A stretch of 64,000 nt of DNA from Lutraria lutraria (taxonomy: Eukaryota > Mollusca > Bivalvia > Venerida > Mactridae), in NCBI GenBank assembly GCA_964023205.1, contig OZ026840.1, positions 9,906,603 through 9,970,602 of the forward strand, written 5' to 3'. Positions within the stretch are counted from its first letter, which is position 1; each line of letters begins with the position of its first letter. A program made the position numbers and the translations under genes. Shown in pieces: positions 43,809 through 55,744 of this stretch. The notes beneath the pieces are model-generated. The model was not told the origin of the DNA. It was given only the letters and a program-made list of their open reading frames with translations, and made no database searches.

Positions 43809-45535
43809 ACATTTGCGAGTTTCCAAGAGCTAGGGAATTCGGACATGGATAAGAGATGGCTGAAATAGGCAGCTAGTGGATTTGACAATTCTTCTGCACC
43901 TTCACGAATAAGTCGAGAGCTTACCAGATCAGGACCACAAGCTTTTGACGGATTGATAAGTGAAATGGCATCAAGAACATCCTGGGCAGAAATAACAATG
44001 TCTGAGATGGTTGAACTAGTCGCGGAAAGACCTTCTGGCAGAGGATGGTTGTTGTTGTCGATCGTTGATTGTTTGCAAAAAAAACTGATTAAGGAGCTCG
44101 GTTTTGTCTTCGTCTGTTGCAGCTTCAAGGCCATTGTCAAATAGTGTTGGGATTGTTTGATAGGTATGTTTGTTTGACAGGGTTTTAACCACTTCTTAGC
44201 TGTTATCTCTGAAGAATTAATTTGACTTATAAGTTTATTTTAATATGTTCGTTTTGTTTTTCTAATGTGGTGAGTGACTTCGTTACGTTTTTGTCTAAAT
44301 TTAGCCCAGGCAAGTTCAGTATTCAATTGTTTTGCTTGTTTATGTAGTTTATTACGTTTTCTATTTTCTATATGTTTGCGTATAGAATTGTCAAGCCAAG
44401 GAGTGTCATTTGGGCGAATGGTGACGAGTTTGTTAGGAATCGTTTGAGAGGCTGCAGATAGTATAGTATCCGTTATGCTTTTAGTGACATCGTTTAAAGG
44501 GGCATATCCTACAACTGAAAAACATTCTGTGAAAGTGTAAAAATGTGTTAGATGTATATGTAAAACAATATATAATGGATAATTGCAAGAAGAACTTGGG
44601 TCATAAAATGACTAGTTTAGGTACTAGCCGCAAAAATCATAGCTATGAATAATAAATCACTTCCACCCAAAAATTGTACAACAAATTCCAAAGAGTTTCC
44701 GACCTTTTATGGAAACTAATATTTTTGTGATTTTATTTTTAATTGGATGAATTTTTGGCTGAAACTTTCTTCGTCGGCTTTTTTCTTTACAAGCTTCTAA
44801 TTTATCATCATTTTGCCTTGATTCTAGATGCACCAAGTTGTAGGGTGTGCCCCTTTAAGGAATCCGAAGCAAAGATTTGTTCCAATTTGAAGTCTTCAGC
44901 CTTTCTCGATACGCAGAGAAGTCGCCTTTATCGCAAAGCCAGATGCGTCTTTTAAAAGAACTTTGTTTTGGTTTGAGAACTACTACGACAGGGCAATGAA
45001 AACGCACAACGTCTGGAATAAAAGGATCTGAAACGAAACTAGAAAGGACTTGGTTTTTGTTTTTGACAAATAGATCGATAAGGGAATTAGAGTTTTCTGT
45101 ACAATGTGTAGGCGACGCGATGAGTTGTTCTGCATTATACGAAGTCATTAGATTAATTATTTTATTTGAGGGTGAATTTAAGGTGTTCATGTTGAAGTCC
45201 CCTGTCAGAATGATGTTATCACAAGTTTGGCTGAATGCATTATCTATACTTTGTTCTAGATGAGTCCAGTAGTCATTATTTGAATTTGGAGGTCGGTAGA
45301 TTCCACCTATAATTATTTTCCGCTGATTAACTATACGTTCGACCCATAGAGCCTTCCATTCCTTTCAAAGAAAGATCCTGATGCTCGATAAGGTGTAGAC
45401 CCTCCTTAACATAAATTGCAACTCCCCCACCAACACGACCATCCCGATCACACCTAATCTGAGGTTGGAAATTTGGTATGTGATACTGATATCATGATGA
45501 AGCCAAGTTTCAGTTAAGTTAACATCTTATATACT
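43808..45535 (-). pseudogene. LINE endonuclease-to-RT-start region (minus strand)
   Basis: From high to low coordinates: LTETWLHHDIS (near 45510), DGRVGGGVAIYVKEGL (near 45430), GGIYRPPNSNNDYW and IILTGDFNMNTL (near 45200), which are landmarks of the apurinic-type endonuclease. Next come SLIDLFVKNK, the linker NDTPWLDNSIRKHIENRKRN (near 44410), and RT entry INPSKACGPDLVSSRLIREG and PSSWKLANVT, stopping at 43808. Several frame shifts. The ORF is also cut by a TTAA MITE (44498-44854). CR1/L2/Nimb-like by feel. Its C-terminal counterpart may be 20837-21328, on the other side of the nest. Confidence 0.85.
44498..44854. mobile_element. 357-bp TTAA-flanked MITE inside the LINE
   Basis: AAGGGGCATATCCTACAACT (44498) and its inverted partner GTTGTAGGGTGTGCCCCT (to 44854) form TIRs of about 22 bases, with TTAA on both sides (44494-44497, 44855-44858). 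TTAA duplications are typical of piggyBac-type elements. LINE codons continue on both sides, so the MITE inserted after the LINE. Confidence 0.85.
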
Positions 45536-45599
45536 TTATTGTCCATGATGCATTCATCTATCTTAACTTGGTCTTCCTTTGAGATGAGATATTCGTTCA

Positions 45600-46330
45600 G
45601 TGATCTATCTTTTATTGTTCGCAGATGATGCTGTTGTATTCTCGGAAACAGAAGCGGGGTTACAGTTTCATTTGTCTATTAATACAGTTTACAGTATATG
45701 AATATGGTAGTAAATGGAATTTGACCGTAAACATTAAAAACAAAACAAAAAAATAATATTTAAAAAAGGTGGTAGAATTAAAAGGAATTATCGATGGAGG
45801 TATAACACTAACGATATAGATATTGTAAAAAGTTTCAACTACTTTGGCATCGTTCTGTCAAATGGTCGATCATATACACAGGCAACAAAGACTTTATCAG
45901 CCAAATTTCATGGGCAATGCACAGACTGTTCGGTTGTACCAATAAACTCGACCGACGAAAAAATTGAGTACACCGGAAGTTCATTGAGGTCACCAACGAC
46001 AAATTCACTCGCTGAATTATTATTTACGCAGAAGTTGGTAGACATCCTCTGATTATATGTAGACAAATACGCATTATCGATTTTTTAAAAATATTCCACG
46101 ATAAAATTTCACATTGTGTAATCAACACTGTTATTAGAAATAATGAAACGATTCGCAGGGGAACATGAGTGTATAAAGTTGTAGATCTACAAATCAAACT
46201 GGATTTTCAAAAGTGTGATATTGCCCGGAATCAATAAATATTAAAACATTCGTCAATAATGTTTAAATAACGAATTAAAAACCTATATCATTATGTAAAT
46301 AGTTTGCGTACCTACTAGTGCGAATATGTC
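45600..46330 (+). pseudogene. Worn LINE RT fragment (YADD box onward)
   Basis: Plus-strand pieces LLFADDAVVFSETEAGLQFH (45625), a tract resembling W-LTVN--KTK, RWRYNTNDIDIVKSFNYFGI (about 45795) and VLSNGRSYTQATKTLSAKFH identify RT motif C and the following thumb. Several frames are used. No endonuclease or 3' tail is recognisable. Confidence 0.7.
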
Positions 46331-46715
46331 AAATGATGAAGTACAAGGAACTCAACTTGTCACTGATTCGAAACAGCAAAATAAAATAAAAAACATTGTA
46401 AAATAGGAAATACAGACACGTAATGTCAAACATGGGACAAGTGAAACTGATCGTTATTTGAGTATTCCTAGGATTAAAGGTTGTGTAATTATTGTACTTT
46501 ACTAAATGTAGAAGATATTTTTTTCATTTTGTTTTTATTTGCCCTTTGTGAAGTCAACTTAACTAAATATAATGGTATATATTCCTAGATTCTAACAAAC
46601 TAGACCTAACCTAAATTGTAACTATCATTAAATGAAAAAATGAGAAGTTCTTAATAAATTATGTATTTTTCCATTAACTAAGAAATGAACAAAATAGTCA
46701 GACTCCATGATACCG

Positions 46716-47306
46716 GGGGCCCCATGATACCGGTGTAAACACGAATCTCGCGATATTTTCATTATAATGCCATCTAGCAGACTGAATGTTTACAGGTAAC
46801 TTTTCGGAAATTTTATCAATTCAATGCGTACAAAAAAATTCGTCTATTTTGCTAACATATAACAAACTCTGATGTTCATTTATTTTACCTCCATTTCGCT
46901 CTATTTGCAGTCAGTTACTAACTAAATCCTACCCTTACTCTCCATTTTATATATTTGTCTCTTTTGCAATGAAATATTACACAAATCTGACAGTTAATGA
47001 CGTCATCAACAAATGATAAACAAATGTAATCAATTTCGGCGGGAAAAATCGAATGATGCAATAAATATTTAGTCATTTGTTTACGTGTACACCGGTTGCA
47101 TGGAGTTGTCTCCCGCGACGATCTTTCAAACATGTACTGATATTGACACTTAAAACATTGACATTTCGATAGTCAGAAAGTTTTCACCGATCATGAAGTA
47201 AATATAAGATGTAAATGAATGAGTATGTTTAATTTTTTGTGTATATTAGTAGCAATTTCTTCATTTAAATGACATTTTCTATTAGTACACCGGTACCGTG
47301 GGGACC
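46716..47306. mobile_element. 590-bp inverted-repeat element
   Basis: GGGGCCCCATGATACCGGTGTA near 46717 is matched by the reverse complement of TACACCGGTACCGTGGGGAC ending near 47306, 18 of about 22 bases. The interior is non-coding. The contrast with AT-rich flanks and the matching ends suggests a MITE; target duplication unclear. Confidence 0.55.
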
Positions 47307-47859
47307 CATCCTACATAAGATGTATTGTATGATTCGCTTATATGATAAAAACATTCTCAATATATTTTACTTGACGTTGCTTTTACTTAATTTACATACA
47401 TATACTGAATTGTCATTACATTTATTGAACACGCATGTACTTACGATTATATGTATATATATGCTCAAGTCTTAATTAAGTTTTATGTTCTGTTCTATTC
47501 TGTTATCTCAGTGAAATGAAATTAACATAACATGTATTTATATTTAAACCACTTAAGTTTTTCCGTGTATTTCAGTATCAGATAAATACTATATCATACT
47601 GAACAAGAACTGTAAAATCTGCTGAAAATACCTGAATAAGGCGTTTGCATTCACCGAGTAAGATACAATGATAAAATTAAGCATGGGTAAATTTCGGAAT
47701 GTTAACACAATCAATACATGTGTTTATTTTTACTGCTATTGTTGTGATATGCAGGTACGCACGCTTCATTTATTTCAATCCATCATACTGTACACGCTGC
47801 GAACAAGCTGAAAAAGTAACAACGGTTCTGATTGGTTAGATAAGTACGTCAACGGCCAA

Positions 47860-48060
47860 TGATATTTTACATGACCCTGGGTCGTGCAAGTTAATCCTGA
47901 ACCATGCTAATTATCGTTTTACGCGCGGAAGGGTCAAAAGTAAACTTTCAGCATGATGCAGGATTTTTTGCAAGACCCTGCATCATGCTAAATGTTTTCA
48001 GCATTATGATGAAAACAATAAGCATCATGCAGGGTCGTGCATTTATTACCCTTATCGTAG
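47860..48060. repeat. Multi-arm palindrome cluster (GCATGATGCAGG family)
   Basis: AGCATGATGCAGG (47950), CCTGCATCATGCT (47978) and GCATCATGCAGGGTCGTGCA (48022) can pair in more than one way. A further CCTGGGTCGTGCA stands at 47876. A cruciform-forming stretch with alternative pairings, possibly a folded MITE or nested palindromic insertions. Confidence 0.65.
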
Positions 48061-48137
48061 GTCATATGCAGCAGGAGTTTACATGTTTGCAGAGTTTGTA
48101 AGCGAAATATTGCAACAATGCTTACCAGCAGTCTCAT

Positions 48138-48222
48138 CTAATTGGTCAGTCGAACCTGTCAATCACAGACTGGTGTAAGGTCAATTTTGATTGACAGGTC
48201 CAATCAACCAATCAGATCGATC
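48138..48222. repeat. Imperfect hairpin of about 85 bp
   Basis: CTAATTGGT ... CCTGTCAATCA in the first half is mirrored by TGATTGACAGG ... AACCAATCAG in the second, with a loop around GACTGGTGTAAGG. Likely a tiny inverted-repeat element. Confidence 0.65.
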
Positions 48223-48858
48223 GCAGAACTGATAAGCCGAACGACTGGCCGCCGTCTTGGCCGTCTGACCTCGGTCAATACATGTGATTAGTTGTGTAAT
48301 TATAACCTGGTACCAATAAACACATGCGTCTCAGTTATAAGATTAAATAATGTTTATGATATTGCTACGGAACTTTTAAATCCAACACGCGGTATCCGGA
48401 TAGAATGATGGGTGATATTAATTAAGTCCATTTCGTTTTTAAGTCCTCTGAAACAAAATTAATGCAAAAAAATGTCAAAGCTTGATTCGATTTTGTGATC
48501 GACAGTACGAACATCCAAACATTAGTATGCTACAACATTCAAAAGCTAAACATCCTCATGTCTATTCTAAGGCATAAACTATGTGACTTATTTTTCAAAC
48601 ATAACTTATTTATATCTTTTCTATCAAATTTAATAGAAAGCGACCCGTTAATTTGACTTAAATCATTCACTGACCTAAAATCAGCCAAAAATTCAAATTC
48701 AAGGGCAGATAACCCAAAAGCAAGTTCGTCAACCCCCATTTTTTTCGCTTAAAATATTTCTGTTATCATAGGCAATGATCGTGCGAAGTTTAAAAAAAAC
48801 ATGAAAGAGTTACAGTCTGAGATTATCACATATCATTTCAGAGGAAATAAATATATGA

Positions 48859-48990
48859 TCATGCATCGTGTAAGTCGAGCATATCAGGGTCGTCTGAAAT
48901 GATGTGATGATCATAGACTAGTTTCGTTTTGCATTTACAAAACGCACCACTCATACTCTTTTCCGACATCTTGAAATTAACTAACGCTTT
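48859..48990 (-). pseudogene. Possible 5' relic of a second DIRS-type element
   Basis: Reading minus strand, TAAAGCGTTAG, an 8-base insert and AAGATGTCGGAAAAGAG parallel the leader and start codon of the DIRS gag-like ORF at 10677 (AAAGCGTTAGTAAGATGTCG). The frame MSEKSMSGAFCKCKTKLVYD runs 36 codons to a stop at 48859. Similarity after the first residues is weak, so this is suggestive only. Confidence 0.35.
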
Positions 48991-49568
48991 ACTGTCAGTA
49001 TGCTCTTTTTATATGGATGTTTTGAGCTCGAATACCACGACCCTATATATTTAATCGATTTGTGTATTTCTTTCAACGTATTGTTTATAATGTTATTATT
49101 ATCATATTACAGTTAGAGCTCTCAGCTTTTGGAATATGTAATCATAATGAAAAATGGTGAATGGTATATATGTTTAGAATACTTCATACTTCATAGATGA
49201 AACGCATTTTCTATTTTAATGTAAATTGTATGATTCAATAATGATCGCTATTACATGTACATTATAAAATGCATCCTAATATATTTAAGACAATAACAAT
49301 TCATTAATATCAGTAATACCCTAATAATGAGCTTCCAGCGGCCTAACTATGATGTAATGATTTTTTTCCCTTCCAACATTGTTTCTATTCTATGTTTCGA
49401 AAAATGTGATGTTTATAGTGCCTCTATGAAAATACCTATGGCTCAATTGATTTATTTACATATTTCATGAAAATAAATGCATAACGGAAAATAAAAATAT
49501 CCATGAGCTGGTATAAATTTTATGTTCATAACTTAATTATGAGTACACATTTTAACTTTAAAGCAATA

Positions 49569-50117
49569 GAATCATATCATTTTATCGATTCGTAAGTGTT
49601 TAGCCCGATTTCTTGTGCATTTTATGTGTAGAACTATATTAGATCGCTATGTGACCGCTTCACTGCCAAATTAAAAAAAATCGACAGCAATCGTAAGTTT
49701 TCTTCTAATGAACATTAAAGAAACAGAATCGTATTATTTTTTTGCATTCTTAAGTGTTTAGCATGATTTCTTGTGCAGTCCATCTGTAGAAATACATTAG
49801 GCTGCCAACTTCACCAGATGAAAAAAACTATGAAAAATCGTAAATTTTCTGTTGATTAACGTTAAAACAACATAATCGTTTTATTTTATGCATTCTTAGT
49901 GTTTAGCATGATTTGTTGTGCAATTTATCTGTAGAAATATATTAGGCTGCTGGGCTGCCAACTTCACAAATTTTAGATAAAAACAAATACTATGATAATT
50001 CGTAAAATTTCTGTCAATGAACGTTGAAGAAACAAATCATATTATTTTATGCATTCTGAAATGTTTATCATGATTTCTAGTGCAAGCTATCTGTAGAAAA
50101 TTATTAGAAATGTATTA
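49569..50117. repeat. Tandem array, four diverged units of 145-163 bp
   Basis: The phrase AATCRTATTATTTTATGCATTCTTAAGTGTTTAGCATGATTTCTTGTGCA-type recurs starting near 49569, 49727, 49872 and 50035. Each unit also contains TCTGTAGAAATATATTAGGCTGC and a TCGTAA.TTTTCT block. The last units end in GGCTGC words that run straight into the 30-bp minisatellite. Satellite-like cores of about 160 bp occur in bivalve Helitron-like pearl/HINE elements (established knowledge); membership is not shown. Confidence 0.75.
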
Positions 50118-50261
50118 GGCTGCTGGGCTGCTTGGCTGCCAACTTCACGCTACTAGGCTGCCAAGCTGCCAACTTCACGCTACTGGGCTGCTAAGCTGCC
50201 AACTTCACGCTACTGGGCTCCTGGGCTGCCAACTTTACGCTACTGGGCTGCTGGGCTTTTT
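50118..50261. repeat. 30-bp minisatellite CACGCTACTGGGCTGCTAAG...
   Basis: About 4-5 units of roughly 30 bp ending GCTGCCAACTTCACGCTACT. The unit aligns with the GC-rich array at 2889-3001 (GGCCGCCAACTTCACGCCGC-type), differing mainly by C-to-T and G-to-A changes, as expected for a methylation-decayed version of the same repeat. Confidence 0.75.
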
Positions 50262-50649
50262 TCTCTCTTGTGTTTAATAAAGTACGATCAGGTTTAAAAC
50301 AAGTTCAAGTACAGTTGTGTACCCGTCGATATATCACCATGTTTGTGTACCTCACAGACGTTTTTGTTTTAACAATTCATTATTGATCAGATGTCCAATT
50401 TAAGTAAATCCATTATTGTTTAAGACACCATCAGGTTCTTTTTTCACAAAGGACCATGCCTACGTACACTATAACCTGGAATACTTTTTCCTCAAAGTAT
50501 TGCTTATTTATGTTATCCATTGATATACATGTATACCTACCTATTTCACAAGTTGCACATTCACTTTTTGTCACAGCTAGCATAATTTTTTTACAATCTT
50601 GTATAACTGGTTGAGTACTAAATGTGATTTTTGAAAACAAAAAATTACA

Positions 50650-51060
50650 CATAATATCTGTTAATACTCAAGGTTTAAGAGACCGATCGAAACGCGCTAT
50701 ACTTCAACTTTGGCTTATTATCAAAACACTGACATAGACCTCTTGCAAGATGATACATTCATTCGGAGAATGTAATAGCAAAGGATGCTCAATTTTGATA
50801 AATAAAAAACTATAAAACTATAAATTATCAAGTACAATTAGTGATCCAGATGGTAGATATGTTCATCTTAACATCGATACTAATAATAATGAATATTCGT
50901 TGATAAATATATATGCACCCAACGACAAAAAGTCAAGGGATACATTTTTGGGCACATAACTTCCCTCCTTGATGAACATTCAACAGGAATCAATATGGTA
51001 GGTGGTGATTTCAATGAAACATTAAATAAAACAGACATCATAAAACACAAATGTCATATT
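50650..51060 (+). pseudogene. L1/Tx1-like LINE endonuclease fragment
   Basis: Plus-strand pieces ISVNTQGLRDRSKRAILQLW, CNSKGCSILINKK, SDPDGRYVHLNID, YSLINIYAPNDKKSRDTF and (shifted) GGDFNETLNKTD follow the order of L1/Tx1 endonuclease domains. Several frames. May be the 5' part of the LINE whose RT appears at 53225 and 55745. Confidence 0.75.
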
Positions 51061-51069
51061 CAACGGTGA

Positions 51070-53099
51070 AACTTGGTATTTAAGGTAGGGGGATCGTAAT
51101 GGACAAGTTTTCAAACTTCTATTTTTTACCATTTTTGGACTTGATTTTTATCAAAAATCAAGTCATTTGTAATCGGTGACCAAACTTTTGTCGCTGGACT
51201 CCATAATAGCTTGGTTAAAAGAATGCCACATAAAGGAAATAGTACGCAACAAAATGGTGTGATGTGATTATATAGAAATATCTGGAATCTTTCCCCAATT
51301 AAGTGTGTCGGATCTAAATATATTTCAAATCATTTTATTGTAACTACATGGAAAGAGTCATGTATCTAAATAAGTGCTTGTCGGTAGATACATGATATAT
51401 TCAAATGCGTAGAATCCACTGTCCAATAAAATATCTTGCCGTAAAAGTAGTTCTACTTTCGGTTTTCGTTCGATATTTTAGAAACATCTCTAGGGACGTA
51501 TTCATGCATTCGCAACAATCTACCATCGATGTACATGTATGTGTTTTGCGCCTTTTTAACATTTCTTAATATTACAGGGCGAATTATCATCTAATCGTAT
51601 TTCCGTGATATTCACACCAACTAGTGTTAGTTTGATGACGGAATCGCTATTTATAGACTCACTCCCCGCAGTGGTTAGTAGCAAAGCGTAACCGATGTGA
51701 GGAGTTTGATTTATAGAATGAGTTCATGCCAGGTAAACTTCGGAGGTTGAATATTTAAACTGCGGCTTACGAATAACAATTCGAGTCGCTAAATACGAAC
51801 GTAAATTACTGGATACGTGCTTTTAAAAAAATACAGTTTAAGAGTTCTTTTTACGCAAGATTATTTAGAATTACATAATCACGTCTGAATTTCATGCAAC
51901 ATCGGGTTAACTATAGGTCATATAGGTCTTACTCTACTGTGTCAGGACCTTTTTAATTTGAGTGACCCTGATTGTATTCAATGCGACGATGTTCTGTTGT
52001 GATAAAATCAGAAGAATCAATGTTGGTATTTACTGTTGGTCACTAGTTTGTGTACAATAAAGAGTTTTTAATGCAATTAAATTGTCTTCAATTAATGTGC
52101 TAAACATTAAACTTTCCAATATCTTTTTTCATTTTAAAATTTTAGCAAAGGGACTAGTAAAGCACTAGCGTATGTCATTCACCTACATGCATATGACCTG
52201 CATTACAATATGAATGAAAAATCGGTCCGTAAGTGTAAATGTTGATTATAATCTACAAACATGTACATATTTATTTGCAAAGTATTATAAACTTTTACCG
52301 TCCCGAAAAAAAAATATAATGATTTTATAACAGTCACCCCTGACCTCAAAATTCCGAAAAACTGAGTCAGGGATAGGGTTGGAAAAATAATAATAAAGTA
52401 CTCAATTTTCAGATTCTTTTCTTGTGAATGGTTTCAAATCATTCTACATACATTAAGTAAATAACAAAAATAATCCACACAACATCAAAATCCTTTAGCA
52501 TGGATATATATGTAATAATGTGACGAGGAGGTATGAAAATACAAACAATTTCCTGCATTTCGGGAAACTGTTTGTTCAAAACTTACAATTTTTTTTTCTT
52601 AAAAAAGAAGGGCAAATGAAATAACATACACTATTTTTATCTACTATAAACTATCTGGAATAAAATATCAAAAGAAGAAAATCTTTTACCGTCTATAGCT
52701 AAAGAAGTACAAATTCGGAATTTCCAATGCTAAAAATAGAACCGGGTCAATATTCATCACACAAAAGATATTTTGTTATAAACCGTATGGTACACATTGG
52801 AGCCCAGCGTACTTCAACATTGCGTTTCATTGAATAATTAGTGTTGTTGACAAAAGCACAAGCATAGAAATGGTATAACGTACTTTTTTTAAATAAACAT
52901 ATTTTGTTAATAATATACAATTAATATGGTTGTTTTGACATTTATAATCCTTCCGCGGAACTATACTTTTAGCGTATGTATAATTATCCTAATGTGGATA
53001 GTAATCAGTTCTATGTATTATCAAATAATGCATTAAATTTGCGACATGAATCAGAATATTATGCTCAATGGTTTTAAATCAACTTTTCATATAATAAAA
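51070..53099. other. Unassigned 2 kb interval
   Basis: AT-rich with no frame over 60 codons. A perfect short hairpin, GACTTGATTTT-TATC-AAAATCAAGTC type, lies at 51139-51165. Nothing else recognised. Confidence 0.45.
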
Positions 53100-53213
53100 C
53101 AGTTGTTGACTAGTGAGCCAATACATATGATGTGATATTCACCAGCAGAATACCATATTGACATTCTGCCGGTGAATATCACATTATATTTAATGGCTCA
53201 CTAGTCAATAACT
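53100..53213. repeat. 114-bp near-perfect hairpin
   Basis: CAGTTGTTGACTAGTGAGCC at 53101 followed by the rest of a 52-base arm (to AGCAGAAT, 53152) is the reverse complement of 53163-53213 with only a few mismatches; the loop is about 10 bases. A foldback element or folded inverted duplication. Confidence 0.85.
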
Positions 53214-53224
53214 GTATAATATAC

Positions 53225-53368
53225 ATCATCTAAGAATGATACAGATATACATAATATTTACCTTGATAATATACCTTTGAACCATACTCTTAATAAAGCT
53301 GTAATGGACCGACAACACTAAATGAATGTACACATGCTGTTTTCAATATGAAGAAAAACAAAAGTCCC
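53225..53368 (+). pseudogene. L1/Tx1-like LINE, RT entry before a TIR-element insertion
   Basis: Reads DNIPLNHTLN, LNECTHAVFNMKKNKSPG and stops at 53368, where a TIR element begins. The conserved block continues at 55745 with LDGLTLEFYQKCW. Same position of the enzyme as the Maverick target at 21529. Confidence 0.82.
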
Positions 53369-55744
53369 GGTGTAACGTTTTCAAGCTCCCCCTTTTCAAG
53401 TTACCCCCGGTAACTTAAAAATGTTTTCAAAGTACCGGCCCCGGTAACATCAACACGTTTTCAAACATTTTAATAATCCCTCCCCGGTAACTTGAAATAA
53501 ATATATAATAGGTAAGCATGAAGAAATGGCGGATATGGCCATGGCAGCAAAGAAAGAAACTCCATCAGTCAAACACAGCAATGGAGTTTAATCCATTGAC
53601 ATACGAAGGAGCGATCAGGAGCAGACATGGACGTCACCCGTAAATTATCCACCCCGGTTGCACTATTTGGCTATGTAGCCATGTAATCGCACCGCTAATG
53701 CGATATAAAAGCCGGCACCGCAATTGCCATAAAAGCACCGCTAATGCGATATAAATGCAAACGCACCGCCTGGTGCGTTAAGACCCCGGTGAGGCACCGC
53801 TAGTGCCATATAATTGCAAGCTATCGCCGCACGGCGAATAATAATACTATATGGTACCCGCTGTACCTAATTCTACTACCAGTGCAACATTATGTATTAA
53901 CAACATCCTAACGAAAAATGTGAGCTAATTACAGACCGCCTAGGATGCTAATCCATCGAACCTATCTCTAACCGCTCATTTAACCCAAATAATAAGTTTT
54001 GGAGGCAAGCCTATAATCACAGCCCGACAGTATAGCACAGGTACGGTAAACCATGATCATAGGTATGCCATAATTTTATATCTTTAATAAAACTATTCCC
54101 CTATTTGCAGAAAAAACAACCCTTGTACTTGTAACCCTGGTAGCTCCTGGCCCTAACAGTACTGCTGTCACGACAAATTAACAATGAATACTAAAATCGT
54201 TTCAAATAATTTAAAATACAATTAATGAATAATTATTTCCTTGAACATCCCCTATATATATAGTTATAGTCTTTCTAATATTGTGGTTATTGAACCCAAG
54301 TCATTTCACAAAAAAAACATTTAATGTCACTGGTTTACATTAACATTATTGAAGTAGGCATCCAGTCACGGAATGTACACAGTTTTCAACAAGTCACAGT
54401 ATATGATCTCTACGCCACACGTCGATGGTTTATGATGAACATGGATTACTTCTGTTATCCTGCAACCATTATATCTCTGAACAGCTCCATTCTGCGACGG
54501 TTGGCGTTGTTCATTTATCTGTTTGAAATTCAGTTGATGACAACTCACAATATGTCCATGTCATCTGAAGTTGTTTGTCAACCCATATGTCGCTGGGGAT
54601 GCCGATTCACCCGTATGATAACGAAAAACTGCAATATATAACAATCACCGCAGCAGAATATGTTTCATAGTACATGAACTAATTACTAGTAATAACTAGA
54701 TATGTATCCATAGGACACTGATGCCCCCGCCATTTCACACTGGACACCGAAATGAGTGTTGTGTGGCAAATATGTGAATACAACATAGAGCAGGTTGCTT
54801 GGGAATGCTGCCCATAGTGGGAGGTAAAGATCACCTAAGGGATGTAAACACACGACTACATGTACATTCACTATTTCAATCTAAGGAATGAATGTAAATA
54901 TATAAGTGTCCACTGTGACCTTGACCTTTGAGTAAGCGACACAGTTTTGGGGCATGACATGTCGTCTTAATATGATGAACATTTGTGCCAATTTATTTTA
55001 AAATATCATCATACATGACAAAGTTATAAGCCGGACACGAACATACACTTTCACTATATCCATAATAACATGCACAAACTTTTAACGTCCACTGTGACCT
55101 TGACCTTTGAGCAAGTGACGCAGTTGATGCGCAGGACACCTGGTCTTGATATGATGAACATTTGTGCCAGTTTATTTCAATAATTATATGAAGGAATGGA
55201 ATCCTATTAGGGTCATGGACAGTATGTACCTTTATTCAATTAATAAACAAAAATGCAAGATCTGACCTTTGCAATCTCACACGTACTTAGGTTTAGAAAA
55301 CCTACAATAGTTAATTGTTTTTATCAATTTTTTGGCAAAATAATTCAAGATTGCATTGGTATTTGCCCAATAACGCTAATGGGATTCCATAATGAAGGAA
55401 TGAACTTGTCAGTATATGACGTCATTTGATTTCGTCATTAGGACTACGTGTATAGTCTCGTATCCTGCTCGGTGCCCGTCCATCATGGCTGAGAATTTAA
55501 CTGACATAAAAATTATGTACTTTAAACACGCTTGAATACAAGCAATTTCAAACGCTGACTTATCGCTACACTCCTAAATAATCCTGAAAACTTCCTTTAA
55601 TTTGCAAATGCAAAATCCAATCAGTCTGTAATGGTGATCGAACTCACTTTATGTGTTTGTAAGGGGGTTATCTCAAAACGTTTTTAAGTTACCGGGGGAG
55701 GGGGGGGGGTAACCTGAAATGGGGAGAGCTTAAAGCGTTACACC
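53369..55744. mobile_element. 2.38 kb TIR element splitting the LINE
   Basis: Left end GGTGTAACGTTTTCAAGCTC and right end (reverse complement) GGTGTAACGCTTTAAGCTCT share about 40 bases including C-rich GTTACCCCC. Subterminal CCCGGTAAC..GTTTTCAAA words repeat near the left end. The interior includes a GC-richer patch of GCACCGCTAATGCGATATAA repeats (53690-53830) and two copies of a 130-bp repeat (54903-55215). A 105-codon frame at 54324-54641 is unrecognised. No transposase visible. Removing it rejoins KNKSPG with LDGL, so it is a true insertion. Confidence 0.8.
54903..55215. repeat. Two tandem-spaced copies of a TGTGACCTTGACCTTTGA repeat
   Basis: CCACTGTGACCTTGACCTTT opens each copy (54910, 55088), followed by GATATGATGAACATTTGTGC and CA.TTTATTT words. 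Copies are about 130 bp and about 85% alike. This core is common in marine invertebrate genomes in my recollection; not a gene. Confidence 0.75.

Noticed and set aside
20837..45535. One continuous minus-strand LINE simply split by the nest
   Set aside because: The RT core is missing from both sides and a plus-strand LINE scrap sits at the right junction, so a simple insertion does not explain the join; kept only as a possibility.
54324..54641. 105-codon ORF inside the TIR element at 53369-55744, possible transposase piece
   Set aside because: No catalytic motif on either strand; the opposite frame has several stops.
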